DNA of 33,442 nt from an uncultured Alphaproteobacteria bacterium. GTDB lineage: Bacteria > Pseudomonadota > Alphaproteobacteria > UBA8366 > JADFVY01. Below are positions 25,827 to 32,893 of this stretch, piece by piece (positions within the stretch are counted from its first letter, which is position 1; each line of letters opens with the position of its first letter). Below the pieces are notes generated by a model that did not search any database, was not told the DNA's origin, and was given only the letters and a program-made list of their open reading frames with translations. The position numbers and the translations under genes were made by a program. The stretch spans positions 1 to 33,442 of the forward strand of contig CAMYKU010000048.1 in the NCBI GenBank assembly GCA_947259105.1, read 5' to 3'.

Positions 25827-27821
25827 TTATTCAGCTCCTGCCGGCTGGGCCGCGGCGGGCGTGGCTGCCCGCCGCCGCGACGGCGCCCCGACGCGAAGCC
25901 GCCGGTCGCTGAGCGAGAGTGTCCCGCCAACGATCATCATCAGCGAGCCGATCCACATCCAGGGCACCAGCGGGCTGTGATAGATACGCGTGACCCAGGC
26001 CCCGCCGTCGGCCTTGTCGCCGATCACGGCATAAAGGTCTTTCATCGGCGTGGTGAAGATCGCGGCCTCGGTGGTTTCCCGCTGCTGGACCATGTAACGC
26101 CGTTTTTCGGGCTCCATTACCGTGTAGAACTCTCCGTCGCGCCACACCGTAAATGTGCCGCGCTCGATGAAGTAATTGGGTCCCCGAAGATTCTCGACGT
26201 TTCCGAAGGTGAATTCGTAGCCGGCCACCTCGACCGTGTCCCCGGGCCGCATGACCTGGATCGATTCGGTGCGCCAGAGAGACGCGCCGGTAATGCCGGC
26301 GATCGTTATGGCGAAACCGATATGCGTGACCGTCATGCCCCAGGCCGAGCGGGGCAGGCCGCCGGCGCGGCGCAGGCTGTTGCGCAGCGGCAACCGGCCA
26401 AGGCCGATGCGGCTGGCAAATTCCGTCACCGTGGCGGTACCGAGCCAGGCCGCCAGGGCGATGCCGAGGAGGCTTCCGATCGAATAGCCCCAGGCCAGCC
26501 AGCCGGCCAGCGCCGTGAGGATCACCGTCGCCAGCACCGCATACTTCAGCCGTGCCAGCGCGCCCTTGATATCGCCGCGCTTCCATGCCAGCAGCGGGCC
26601 GATTCCGGCGGCAATGATCACGGGCATCATCAGCGGCACGAACACGATGTTGAAATAAGGCGCCCCGACCGAGACCTTCGGGAGGTTGAGGGCGTCCACC
26701 ATCAAGGGGGTCAGGGTGCCGATCAGGACGACCAGCGCGGCGACCGACATAAAGAGGTTGTTGACGATCAGGCCGCCCTCGCGGCTGACCGGCTGGAACA
26801 GGCCGCCCGCCTGCATCGACGGCGCGCGCCAGGCAAACAGCACCAGGCTGCCGCCGATGGCGATGACCAGAAGCAGCAGGATGAATACGCCGCGCTCGGG
26901 ATCGGTGGCGAACGCGTGCACCGAGGTCAGCACGCCGGATCGCACCAGGAATGTGCCGATCAGGCTCAGCGAGAACCCGATGATCGCAAGCAGAATGGTC
27001 CAGGATTTCAGCGTGTCGCGCTTTTCCACCACGATCGCCGAGTGGAGCAGCGCGGTGGCCACCAGCCACGGCATGAAACTGGCGTTCTCCACCGGGTCCC
27101 AAAACCAGAAACCGCCCCAGCCGAGCTCGTAATAGGCCCACCAGCTGCCCAGCGCGATGCCTGCGGTCAGGAAGATCCATGCAGCCAGGGTCCAGGGCCG
27201 CACCCAGCGTGCCCAGGCGGCGTCGACCTTGCCCTCGATCAGCGCCGCGACGGCGAACGAGAAAGCGGTCGAAAGTCCGACATAGCCGGCATAGAGCATC
27301 GGCGGATGGAAGGCGAGACCGGGGTCCTGCAACAGCGGGTTCAGGTCGGCGCCATCCAGCGGCGGGGGGAAGAGGCGCTCGAACGGATTGGAGGTAAACA
27401 GCAGAAAAGCAAGAAAACCGAAGGCCACGATGGCCTGAACCGCCAGCACCCGCGCCTTCAGGGTCGGCGGCAAATTGCCGCCGAACAGGGCCACCATGCC
27501 GCCATACAACGCCAGGATCAGGACCCAGAGAACCAGCGAGCCCTCATGGTTTCCCCAGACGCCGCTGATCTTGTAGAGCATGGGCTGGAGCGAGTTCGAG
27601 TTCTGCGCCACGTTCATCACGCTGAAATCGCTGACGATGTATGAATACATCAGCGCGCCGAACGCGGCCGCCACAAGGAGCAGCTGTACCGTGGCCGCCG
27701 GCGGCGCCATGTCCATCAGCCGGATATCGCCGCGCGCGGCGCCGACCATCGGCACGATTCCCTGCACCAGCGCGACCATCAAGGCCAGGACCAGTGCGAA
27801 ATGGCCAAATTCTGCAATCAT
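25827..27821 (-). CDS. ccmF: Heme lyase subunit CcmF
   Basis: A 664-residue integral membrane protein with more than ten membrane segments, the usual CcmF size. The tryptophan-rich WWD heme-handling signature is at residues ~220-247 (GSWWAYYELGWGGFWFWDP followed by VENASFMPW). Other conserved blocks are GVWGNHEGSLVLWVLIL and LLQDPGLAFHPPMLYAGYVG with its histidine. CcmF, with CcmH and CcmI, attaches heme to apocytochrome c cysteines on the periplasmic side. The start lies five bases after the ccmE stop. The C-terminus ends in a short alanine/arginine-rich tail. Confidence 0.96.
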   Translation of the reverse strand: MIAEFGHFALVLALMVALVQGIVPMVGAARGDIRLMDMAPPAATVQLLLVAAAFGALMYSYIVSDFSVMNVAQNSNSLQPMLYKISGVWGNHEGSLVLWVLILALYGGMVALFGGNLPPTLKARVLAVQAIVAFGFLAFLLFTSNPFERLFPPPLDGADLNPLLQDPGLAFHPPMLYAGYVGLSTAFSFAVAALIEGKVDAAWARWVRPWTLAAWIFLTAGIALGSWWAYYELGWGGFWFWDPVENASFMPWLVATALLHSAIVVEKRDTLKSWTILLAIIGFSLSLIGTFLVRSGVLTSVHAFATDPERGVFILLLLVIAIGGSLVLFAWRAPSMQAGGLFQPVSREGGLIVNNLFMSVAALVVLIGTLTPLMVDALNLPKVSVGAPYFNIVFVPLMMPVIIAAGIGPLLAWKRGDIKGALARLKYAVLATVILTALAGWLAWGYSIGSLLGIALAAWLGTATVTEFASRIGLGRLPLRNSLRRAGGLPRSAWGMTVTHIGFAITIAGITGASLWRTESIQVMRPGDTVEVAGYEFTFGNVENLRGPNYFIERGTFTVWRDGEFYTVMEPEKRRYMVQQRETTEAAIFTTPMKDLYAVIGDKADGGAWVTRIYHSPLVPWMWIGSLMMIVGGTLSLSDRRLRVGAPSRRRAATPAAAQPAGAE

Positions 27822-27827
27822 CGAGAT

Positions 27828-28322
27828 CTACCCTCCAGAGCCGTCTTCCTGCCAGCGGCCCGATTCCTTGATTTTTTCCGCCACTTCCTTCGGCATGTAA
27901 TTCTCGTCATGCTTTGCGAGGACTTCCGTCGCCTGCAGCGATCCGTCCGGCAGCATCCGGCCCTCGGCGATCACGCCCTGGCCCTCGCGGAACAGGTCGG
28001 GCAGGATTCCCGTGTAGCTGACGTCCACCGTGTCGATGTAATCCGTGATGACGAACTGCGTCGTCACACCATCATCGATTTTGCGGACACTGCCGTCCTC
28101 GACCAACCCGCCCAGCCGGACGCGCTGCTCGGGCCCGACCTGCTTTTCGGCAAGGTCGCTCGGCGTATAGAAGAAGACGATATTGTCCTGGAATGCGGTG
28201 AGCACCAGTGCAACGGCGATGCCGAGCATCGTCATTCCGGCCAGCACGATGTAAAGGCGTTTGCGTTTGCGCGTCGCCGCGCGGCTGAGCCCGTGCTTCG
28301 GCTGTGATTCGGCGCCGCTCAT
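27828..28322 (-). CDS. ccmE: Periplasmic heme chaperone CcmE
   Basis: A 164-residue protein with one N-terminal membrane anchor (residues ~23-43) and an OB-fold beta-barrel domain (VRLGGLVEDGSV, VTTQFVITDYIDTVDVSYTG). The covalent heme-binding motif is H138-D-E-N-Y142, with H138 the expected attachment residue, followed by MPKEVAEKIKESG as in the family. It accepts heme from CcmC/CcmD and passes it to CcmF. Its ATG overlaps the ccmD stop (ATGA), and ccmF follows directly. Confidence 0.96.
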   Translation of the reverse strand: MSGAESQPKHGLSRAATRKRKRLYIVLAGMTMLGIAVALVLTAFQDNIVFFYTPSDLAEKQVGPEQRVRLGGLVEDGSVRKIDDGVTTQFVITDYIDTVDVSYTGILPDLFREGQGVIAEGRMLPDGSLQATEVLAKHDENYMPKEVAEKIKESGRWQEDGSGG

Positions 28323-28516
28323 GGCACCGGGTCCGTAGTTGTCGTCTCATCCGCGCGGCGCCGAACGCGGTGGCTCCGCAGAGACTCGACCAGCGCCTCG
28401 CGCTGGCGCATCGATTTCAGCGACAGCACCAGCAGGCCGAACAGCAAGATTGTCGCGACCGCGTAAGCGGGCCAGATGAAGGCGGCGTAACCGCCCATGG
28501 CAAAAAATTCACTCAT
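28319..28516 (-). CDS. ccmD: Heme exporter protein CcmD
   Basis: A small 65-residue protein with a single membrane segment (residues ~11-34). The N-terminal FFAMGGYAAFIWPAYAV and the basic cytoplasmic stretch after the membrane segment are the typical CcmD pattern. CcmD stabilises the CcmC-holoCcmE complex and helps release heme-loaded CcmE. Its start ATG at 28516 is chosen because the protein then begins as CcmD proteins do; the longer in-frame reading runs through ccmC on another frame. Its stop overlaps the ccmE start. Confidence 0.92.
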   Translation of the reverse strand: MSEFFAMGGYAAFIWPAYAVATILLFGLLVLSLKSMRQREALVESLRSHRVRRRADETTTTDPVP

Positions 28517-28602
28517 CGCGTAATTGACACCTCGTGTGATTTGCGCGCGACGATACAAGACTCCCGCGCTGGAAGGTAAAGCACCTGATCGCCATGGCGC
28601 TC

Positions 28603-29325
28603 TCAGCCATGGGTCAGCCCCAACTGCAGATTGCGGATGCGCGCAGCGGCGATCTCTCCACGCAGCCGCAGGATACCGACGGAGATGTAGTAGAGGTTGA
28701 AGCCGACCGCCATGAACGCCAGCGGCCAGAGCATCGCGGGGTCGATCTTCGGACCCTCCATCGTCACGACGCTCGCCGGCTGATGCAGCGTATTCCACCA
28801 GTCGACCGAGAACTTGATGATCGGCAGGTTGACCGCGCCGACCAGCGCCAGGATGGCGGCCGGTTTGGCGCCGCGCGCCGGGTCGTCGAAAGCATTCACC
28901 AGCGCGATATAGCCGATGTAAACGAAGAACAGGATCAGCACCGAGGTAAGCCGCGCGTCCCACACCCACCAGGTGCCCCACATCGGCTGTCCCCACAGCG
29001 AGCCCGTCAGCAGCGTCACAAAGGTGAAACAGGCGCCGATCGGCGCGCTGGCCCGCGCAATCATGTCGGCCAGCGGGTGCTTCCAGATCAGCGCCATGGC
29101 GCTCGATACGGCCATCGCGGCGTAGATGAACATCGCCATGTAGGCGGACGGGACGTGGATATACATGATGCGCACGGTCTCGCCCTGCTGGTAATCCGCC
29201 GGCGACCGGAACAGCCCGAGATACAGCCCCGCCGCCAGGAACAGCACGGTCAGCCCCGCGCACCACGGCAGGATCGCGTTGGCGACGCGCATGAAGCGGG
29301 TGGGGTTGGCAAATCGGTGCATCAT
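28603..29325 (-). CDS. ccmC: Heme exporter/heme-handling protein CcmC
   Basis: A 240-residue protein with six membrane segments. The WWD signature is at ~112-130 (WGQPMWGTWWVWDARLTS), and the flanking histidine IYIHVPSAYMA-type block (here MYIHVPSAYMAMFIYAAMA) supplies an axial heme ligand in the family. CcmC presents heme to CcmE on the periplasmic side. It begins a separate block of ccm genes (C-D-E-F-G-I), 86 bases before ccmD. An FNR-like site and a candidate promoter lie upstream. Two adjacent ATG codons make the exact start ambiguous by one residue. Confidence 0.95.
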   Translation of the reverse strand: MMHRFANPTRFMRVANAILPWCAGLTVLFLAAGLYLGLFRSPADYQQGETVRIMYIHVPSAYMAMFIYAAMAVSSAMALIWKHPLADMIARASAPIGACFTFVTLLTGSLWGQPMWGTWWVWDARLTSVLILFFVYIGYIALVNAFDDPARGAKPAAILALVGAVNLPIIKFSVDWWNTLHQPASVVTMEGPKIDPAMLWPLAFMAVGFNLYYISVGILRLRGEIAAARIRNLQLGLTHG

Positions 29326-29365
29326 GGTCGGGCCCTTATATAGGTCGCTGGGGCGACGTGGTCCA

Positions 29366-29406
29366 AGAATATTGATTCAAACACGGATCACCTTGATCTA
29401 AAGCAA
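29366..29406 (-). promoter_or_regulatory. Candidate FNR/FixK-type box and promoter upstream of ccmC
   Basis: TTGAT, four bases, AGCAA at 29393-29406 matches the FNR/FixK pattern TTGAT-N4-ATCAA at nine of ten positions. On the minus strand TATTCT (29371-29366) is a possible -10 (four of six matches). A start of transcription about seven bases further (near 29359) would put the box centre at about -40, the usual class II activator position. A second small palindrome GATCA/TGATC (29386-29398) overlaps the box. Oxygen control of the ccm operon is an inference. Confidence 0.35.
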
Positions 29407-29541
29407 TTTTCGCGGCCGGCGACGGATCGGCGCGCGCGACATGCGATGCAAACACGAACTGTTAACTTATTTGGCCGATGATTCGCCATTGGTGAAGAGC
29501 ATCATGGCAAGAATCTCGCAGCCATGGGAAAGGATTTGGTT

Positions 29542-29850
29542 ATGAAGAGCATAGGTTGGTTGCTCGTGATCCTGGGCGTCGGCAGCTTCGTCCCTAATCT
29601 GATCGGCATTGAATTCAAGTACCTGATGTGGATCGACAATTGGGGCGTGGAAGCCGGCTGGGCGATTCGCGGCGCGATGGTCGTTGCCGGTGGCGTATTG
29701 ATCTTCCTGGGTATGAAATCCGAGGCTGGCGCAACGGCTGCCGAACCGGCCCAGCCGGTCGAACAGCATGAGCCCGAACCGCAGGGATTCGAACCGCAGG
29801 AGACCGAGTCGCAGGGGTTCGAGCCGGAGGTTTCGGGCGAAAAGGAGTGA
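29542..29850 (+). CDS. Small membrane protein of unknown function with QGFEP-type repeat tail
   Basis: A 102-residue protein I do not recognise. It has two hydrophobic membrane segments (IGWLLVILGVGSFVP at ~4-22 and an alanine/glycine-valine-rich one at ~42-60). The acidic C-terminal tail contains near-repeats PQGFEPQE and SQGFEPEV. The start at 29542 has AAGGA seven bases upstream, whereas ATG 29524 has no ribosome site. It is the only plus-strand gene within the ccm region and separates ccmAB from ccmCDEFGI. A link with cytochrome maturation is not supported by sequence; it may be an inserted or independently regulated envelope protein. Confidence 0.65.
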   Translation: MKSIGWLLVILGVGSFVPNLIGIEFKYLMWIDNWGVEAGWAIRGAMVVAGGVLIFLGMKSEAGATAAEPAQPVEQHEPEPQGFEPQETESQGFEPEVSGEKE

Positions 29851-29894
29851 CCGGCCGCGCGGCGCGCTGACCCGTGTCATTATGCCGCTGCCGC

Positions 29895-30563
29895 TCATCT
29901 TAAACTGTGCCGCAAAGCCGCTGCCGCCGCCCACGGGGCGAGCGGCAGTGCGGCGGCGAGCATTGCGCCCAGAATCAGCAGGTGCGGGCGCGGCGTGAGG
30001 CCGGTGATCGACGCGTCCACCGCGCCGACCGCGAAGATCAGCACCGGGATATACAGGGGCAATACCAGCAGCGAAATCAGGATGCCGCCCCGCCGGGCGC
30101 CCAGCGCCAGCGCCGCGCCCACGGAACCGATCAGGCTCAGCGTCGGGGTGGCCAGAAACATCGACACGATCAGCACGAGATAACCGCCTTCGGGCAGGTT
30201 CATCAGGGCGGCGAGAACCGGCGCCGTGAGGATCAGCGGCAAGCCGGTAAGCATCCAGTGCGCCAGCACCTTCGCCAGCACGACGAGTTCCAGCGGGACA
30301 GGCGCCAGGATCAGGAGATCCGTCGAGCCGTCGTCGTAATCCGACTGGAACAGCCGGTCGAGGGACAGCATGGTGGCGAGCAGCGCGGTAACCCAGACGA
30401 CGCCCGCGGCGATCCGGGCCAGCACGTTCGGCTCGGGCCCGACGCCCAGCGGAAACAGGGTCACCGTGATCACGAAAAATGCGATGACCATCGCGGCGTC
30501 GGAGCCCTGCCGGAGCGCCAGCCGCAGGTCACGTGTGACCAAGAGTCGCATGATCCGGATCAT
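29895..30563 (-). CDS. ccmB: Heme ABC exporter permease CcmB
   Basis: A 222-residue protein with about six membrane segments. Conserved CcmB blocks are present: LVTRDLRLALRQGSDAA at the N-terminus, LSLDRLFQSDYDDGSTDLLI and LAHWMLTGLPLILTAPVLA. With CcmA it forms the ABC transporter needed to release heme-loaded CcmE. The ATG overlaps the ccmA stop (ATGA). Downstream, after 44 bases, it faces the small plus-strand membrane-protein gene, so transcription from ccmAB may not continue cleanly into ccmC. Confidence 0.95.
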   Translation of the reverse strand: MIRIMRLLVTRDLRLALRQGSDAAMVIAFFVITVTLFPLGVGPEPNVLARIAAGVVWVTALLATMLSLDRLFQSDYDDGSTDLLILAPVPLELVVLAKVLAHWMLTGLPLILTAPVLAALMNLPEGGYLVLIVSMFLATPTLSLIGSVGAALALGARRGGILISLLVLPLYIPVLIFAVGAVDASITGLTPRPHLLILGAMLAAALPLAPWAAAAALRHSLR

Positions 30564-31219
30564 TGGCTCACCTCGGCGTCGTCGAAGATCTGCCGGCGCG
30601 CCGCAAACCGTGAAATATCAAGTCCGTGTTCGTCACCGCCCAGCGCAATGGGCTGGTGGGTCGCCAGGACCGCCATGCCGCCGCCGGCGCGGTGGTCGGC
30701 GACCAGTGTCTCGAGAATGCCGACGGCATTGCGGTCGAGGCCGACGGTCGGTTCGTCCAGCAGCCATACTTCGGCGGTGCTTGCGACGATGCGGGCAAGC
30801 GACAGGCGCCGCCGCTGGCCCGAGGACAGGAACTGCGCCGGCATTTCGGCGATCCTGCCCAGCCCGACGGTCTCGAGGGCGCCCGTCACACCGTCGAGCG
30901 GGCCCCTGAGGCTGGCCCAGAACGCCAGGTTTTCGCGTACCGTCATGACCGGCTTGATGGCATCCTGGTAGCCGACATAGTGCAGCCGCGCGCGATGATC
31001 CTCGGGCGTCTCCGACACCGGGTCGCCGTTCCACTCCAGGCGGCCGTCGACCTCGGCCAGCAGGCCCGCCATGATCCGGATCAGGCTCGACTTGCCGCTG
31101 CCGTTGGGGCCGGTAAGCACCAGGGCCTCGCCGCTTTCAACGGAGAAATCCAGCGCCTCGAAAACGAAACGCTCACCCCTGAAACAGGTAATGGAGTGTC
31201 CGGAAAACCGATTCGGCAT
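30560..31219 (-). CDS. ccmA: Heme ABC exporter ATPase CcmA
   Basis: A 219-residue ABC ATPase of the CcmA type. Walker A is GPNGSGKSS (residues 37-45), the signature is LSSGQ (131-135) with RRRLSLARI, and Walker B is VWLLDEP (151-157) followed by TVGLD. The YVGYQDAIKPVMTVRENLAFW segment resembles the CcmA Q-loop region. It energises CcmB. The start at 31219 is chosen because the protein then begins like other CcmA proteins; the ribosome-binding site is weak, and a longer in-frame reading up to 31444 would run through the terminator hairpin and is rejected. Confidence 0.94.
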   Translation of the reverse strand: MPNRFSGHSITCFRGERFVFEALDFSVESGEALVLTGPNGSGKSSLIRIMAGLLAEVDGRLEWNGDPVSETPEDHRARLHYVGYQDAIKPVMTVRENLAFWASLRGPLDGVTGALETVGLGRIAEMPAQFLSSGQRRRLSLARIVASTAEVWLLDEPTVGLDRNAVGILETLVADHRAGGGMAVLATHQPIALGGDEHGLDISRFAARRQIFDDAEVSQ

Positions 31220-31259
31220 GAAAGTCGACTTTCTTTGGATATCAAACGGTCCTTGCTCA

Positions 31260-31287
31260 AACATCCCGGTACGGGGACCGGGATGTT
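31260..31287. repeat. Perfect inverted repeat upstream of ccmA
   Basis: AACATCCCGGT... hmm-type arms of 11 bases (31260-31270 and 31277-31287, core ACATCCCGGT/ACCGGGATGT) surround a 6-base spacer. It lies about 40 bases before the ccmA start with no T-run on either side, so an operator or leader hairpin is more likely than a terminator. Confidence 0.5.
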
Positions 31288-31372
31288 GCACCGCCCAGAG
31301 CGGGCCGCCGAAGGCGAGTCCACCCGACCCGGATCGGGTCCAGGCACGATGCAAAGCGGGGGAGATTTCGGC

Positions 31373-31413
31373 AAAAAAACTGGCGGTTGCCGGGGGTGGG
31401 CCGGCAACCGCCA
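31373..31413 (-). terminator. Rho-independent terminator downstream of the PaaK-like gene
   Basis: A perfect 13-bp stem (GGCGGTTGCCGG at 31382-31393 pairs with CCGGCAACCGCC at 31401-31412, plus an outer T-A pair) with a 7-base loop. On the minus strand it is followed, after one G, by seven T residues (A-run at 31373-31379). It would end the livF/PaaK-like transcript and insulate the ccm genes. Confidence 0.8.
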
Positions 31414-31448
31414 ATAACAAGCGACCCCTTGGATGTGGTCGCAAATTA

Positions 31449-31490
31449 GAGGCTGTCAGGGTTAGCCTCGACTGAGAGGGGAGGTCTCAG
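31449..31490. other. Two small adjacent stem-loops in the 3' region of the PaaK-like transcript
   Basis: GAGGCT/AGCCTC (31449-31454 with 31464-31469) and CTGAGA/TCTCAG (31472-31477 with 31485-31490) are perfect 6-bp stems, two bases apart and about 35 bases from the terminator. Together with the terminator they would form a structured 3' end or a small RNA on the minus strand; no promoter for a separate RNA was seen. Confidence 0.35.
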
Positions 31491-31635
31491 CGTGTCTATA
31501 ACACTCCCGCTTTATGGTGAACGTTTGCCGGAAATGTGGCAATTTTGTGGCGACGTTCGCCATTTTCGTTAAAACTCAGTAAAAAGCTGTGCGATTTCAA
31601 ATAATATACTATTTTACAATGCGTTCGCCCTAGGT

Positions 31636-32871
31636 TTACGCGTAGCTTCTGATGTCTTCTATGACCTTTCCGTCATTGGGAATTGTGTTTGGTGCCACAA
31701 TTTGGACGGTTGCTCGCAATTTGCATTCGACCTGAATGCTCTGTTCGACCTGTTCTACCAAAGAGTCGTCGCCGGCAACGGATTCGCACACGACAACAGC
31801 CGAATCCTTTCCGCCCTTGCTGGCCACCACAAGCCGGGCCCGCAGAACCTCCGGATGCCGTTTGACGACCCGGTCGATCTGTGCCGGGTGCACGAACATG
31901 CCCCGGACCTTCGTGGTCTGGTCGGCACGGCCCATCCAGCCCTTGATTCGCGGCGCGGTGCGCCCGCAGGGGCTGACGCCGGGAAGCAGCGCGGAGAGGT
32001 CGCCGGTCGCGAACCGGACCAGCGGGTAGTCGCGGTTCAGTGTCGTCACCACGACCTCGCCGACCTCACCTTCCGGTACCGGATCGCCGGTACCAGGGCG
32101 CAGGATCTCGACGATGAGCCCTTCGTCCAGGATCATGCCGTCCACGGCGTCCGATTCGTATGCGACCATCCCCAGATCCGCCGACCCGTAACATTGCAGG
32201 ACGTTGACGCCGTGCGCGCGGATCTCGTCGCGCAACGACGGGAACAGCGCGCCTCCCGACACGCACGCCTTTGTCAGCGTGGGCAGGGGCGTGCCCATTT
32301 CCTTCGCCTTGTCCAGCACGATCTTGAGGAAATCGGGCGTGCCGGCGAAGCCGTCCGCCCCGAAATGTGCGATCGCCTGGACCTGCATCTCGGTCTGCCC
32401 GGTGCCGCCCGCGACCACGGCGCAGCCGAGCGCATGGGCCGCGGTCTCGAACATCGAACCCGCCGGCGTGAAATGATAGGCGAAGCAGTTGTGCACGATG
32501 TCGCGCTTGCGGAACCCGGCGGCGAACAATGCGCGGGCAAATCGCCACCAGTCTTTTCCACCGCCTTCGGGATCGGCGATCGGACCGGGCGACATGAACA
32601 GCCGCGCCATGTCCCGCGGCTCTGTCGCCGTCAGCCCGCCGAATGGTGGTTCCGCCTGCTGCAGTTCGATCAGATCCGATTTCCGGGTGACCGGAAGGCC
32701 CGCCAGCGCCGCGCGCGACGTCACGTCACCGGGCTCAATGCCGGCGAGGATTTTCGCGAAGCCGGGCGCGGCTGTCCTGGCGTGCGCCACCGCGTCGGGC
32801 AGCGCCGCCATCAGCGCGGCCTCCCGTGCGCCGGGATCGCGGGTCTCGAGTTCGTCGTAATACTCCGTCAT
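31636..32871 (-). CDS. PaaK-like adenylate-forming enzyme (phenylacetate-CoA ligase family)
   Basis: A 411-residue member of the phenylacetate-CoA ligase branch of adenylate-forming enzymes, which activate a carboxylic acid with ATP and usually form a CoA thioester. Family-like blocks are LPVTRKSDLIELQQAEPPFG near the N-terminus, CVSGGALFPSLRDEI, QCYGSADLGMVAYE, the NRDYPLVRFATGDLSALLPG region and the C-terminal KVRGMFVHPAQIDRVVKRHP. The usual P-loop (SSGTTGxPT) is replaced by FMSPGPIADPEG, so ATP binding or activity may differ. The substrate is unknown. The gene follows livF by 22 bases on the same strand, and such pairs suggest import and activation of an organic acid or amino-acid-derived substrate (inference). 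Confidence 0.83.
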   Translation of the reverse strand: MTEYYDELETRDPGAREAALMAALPDAVAHARTAAPGFAKILAGIEPGDVTSRAALAGLPVTRKSDLIELQQAEPPFGGLTATEPRDMARLFMSPGPIADPEGGGKDWWRFARALFAAGFRKRDIVHNCFAYHFTPAGSMFETAAHALGCAVVAGGTGQTEMQVQAIAHFGADGFAGTPDFLKIVLDKAKEMGTPLPTLTKACVSGGALFPSLRDEIRAHGVNVLQCYGSADLGMVAYESDAVDGMILDEGLIVEILRPGTGDPVPEGEVGEVVVTTLNRDYPLVRFATGDLSALLPGVSPCGRTAPRIKGWMGRADQTTKVRGMFVHPAQIDRVVKRHPEVLRARLVVASKGGKDSAVVVCESVAGDDSLVEQVEQSIQVECKLRATVQIVAPNTIPNDGKVIEDIRSYA

Positions 32872-32893
32872 CCTGAAAACCCCGCTGCGTGGC

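Larger units (their letters stand above)
31220..31635. other. Non-coding region between ccmA and the PaaK-like gene, rich in stem-loops
   Basis: About 416 bases without a gene. From right to left it holds an A/T-rich stretch after the PaaK-like stop (31565-31625), a perfect TGGCGA/TCGCCA stem with CGT loop (31548-31562), two short stem-loops at 31449-31490, a strong minus-strand terminator at 31373-31413 and an 11-bp inverted repeat at 31260-31287 upstream of ccmA. The ccmA promoter should lie between the terminator and ccmA, but no good core promoter was identified. Confidence 0.6.

Noticed and set aside
25506..27644. 712-codon plus-strand open reading frame across ccmG and ccmF
   Set aside because: Shadow of ccmF; very rich in R, H, Q and D, without recognisable domains.
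31220..31444. N-terminal extension of ccmA up to 31444
   Set aside because: The extension would be coded through a strong terminator hairpin and does not look like CcmA; the conserved protein starts at 31219.
31548..31562. TGGCGA-CGT-TCGCCA hairpin as a plus-strand terminator
   Set aside because: It is followed by a short T-run, but no plus-strand gene lies upstream that would need it.
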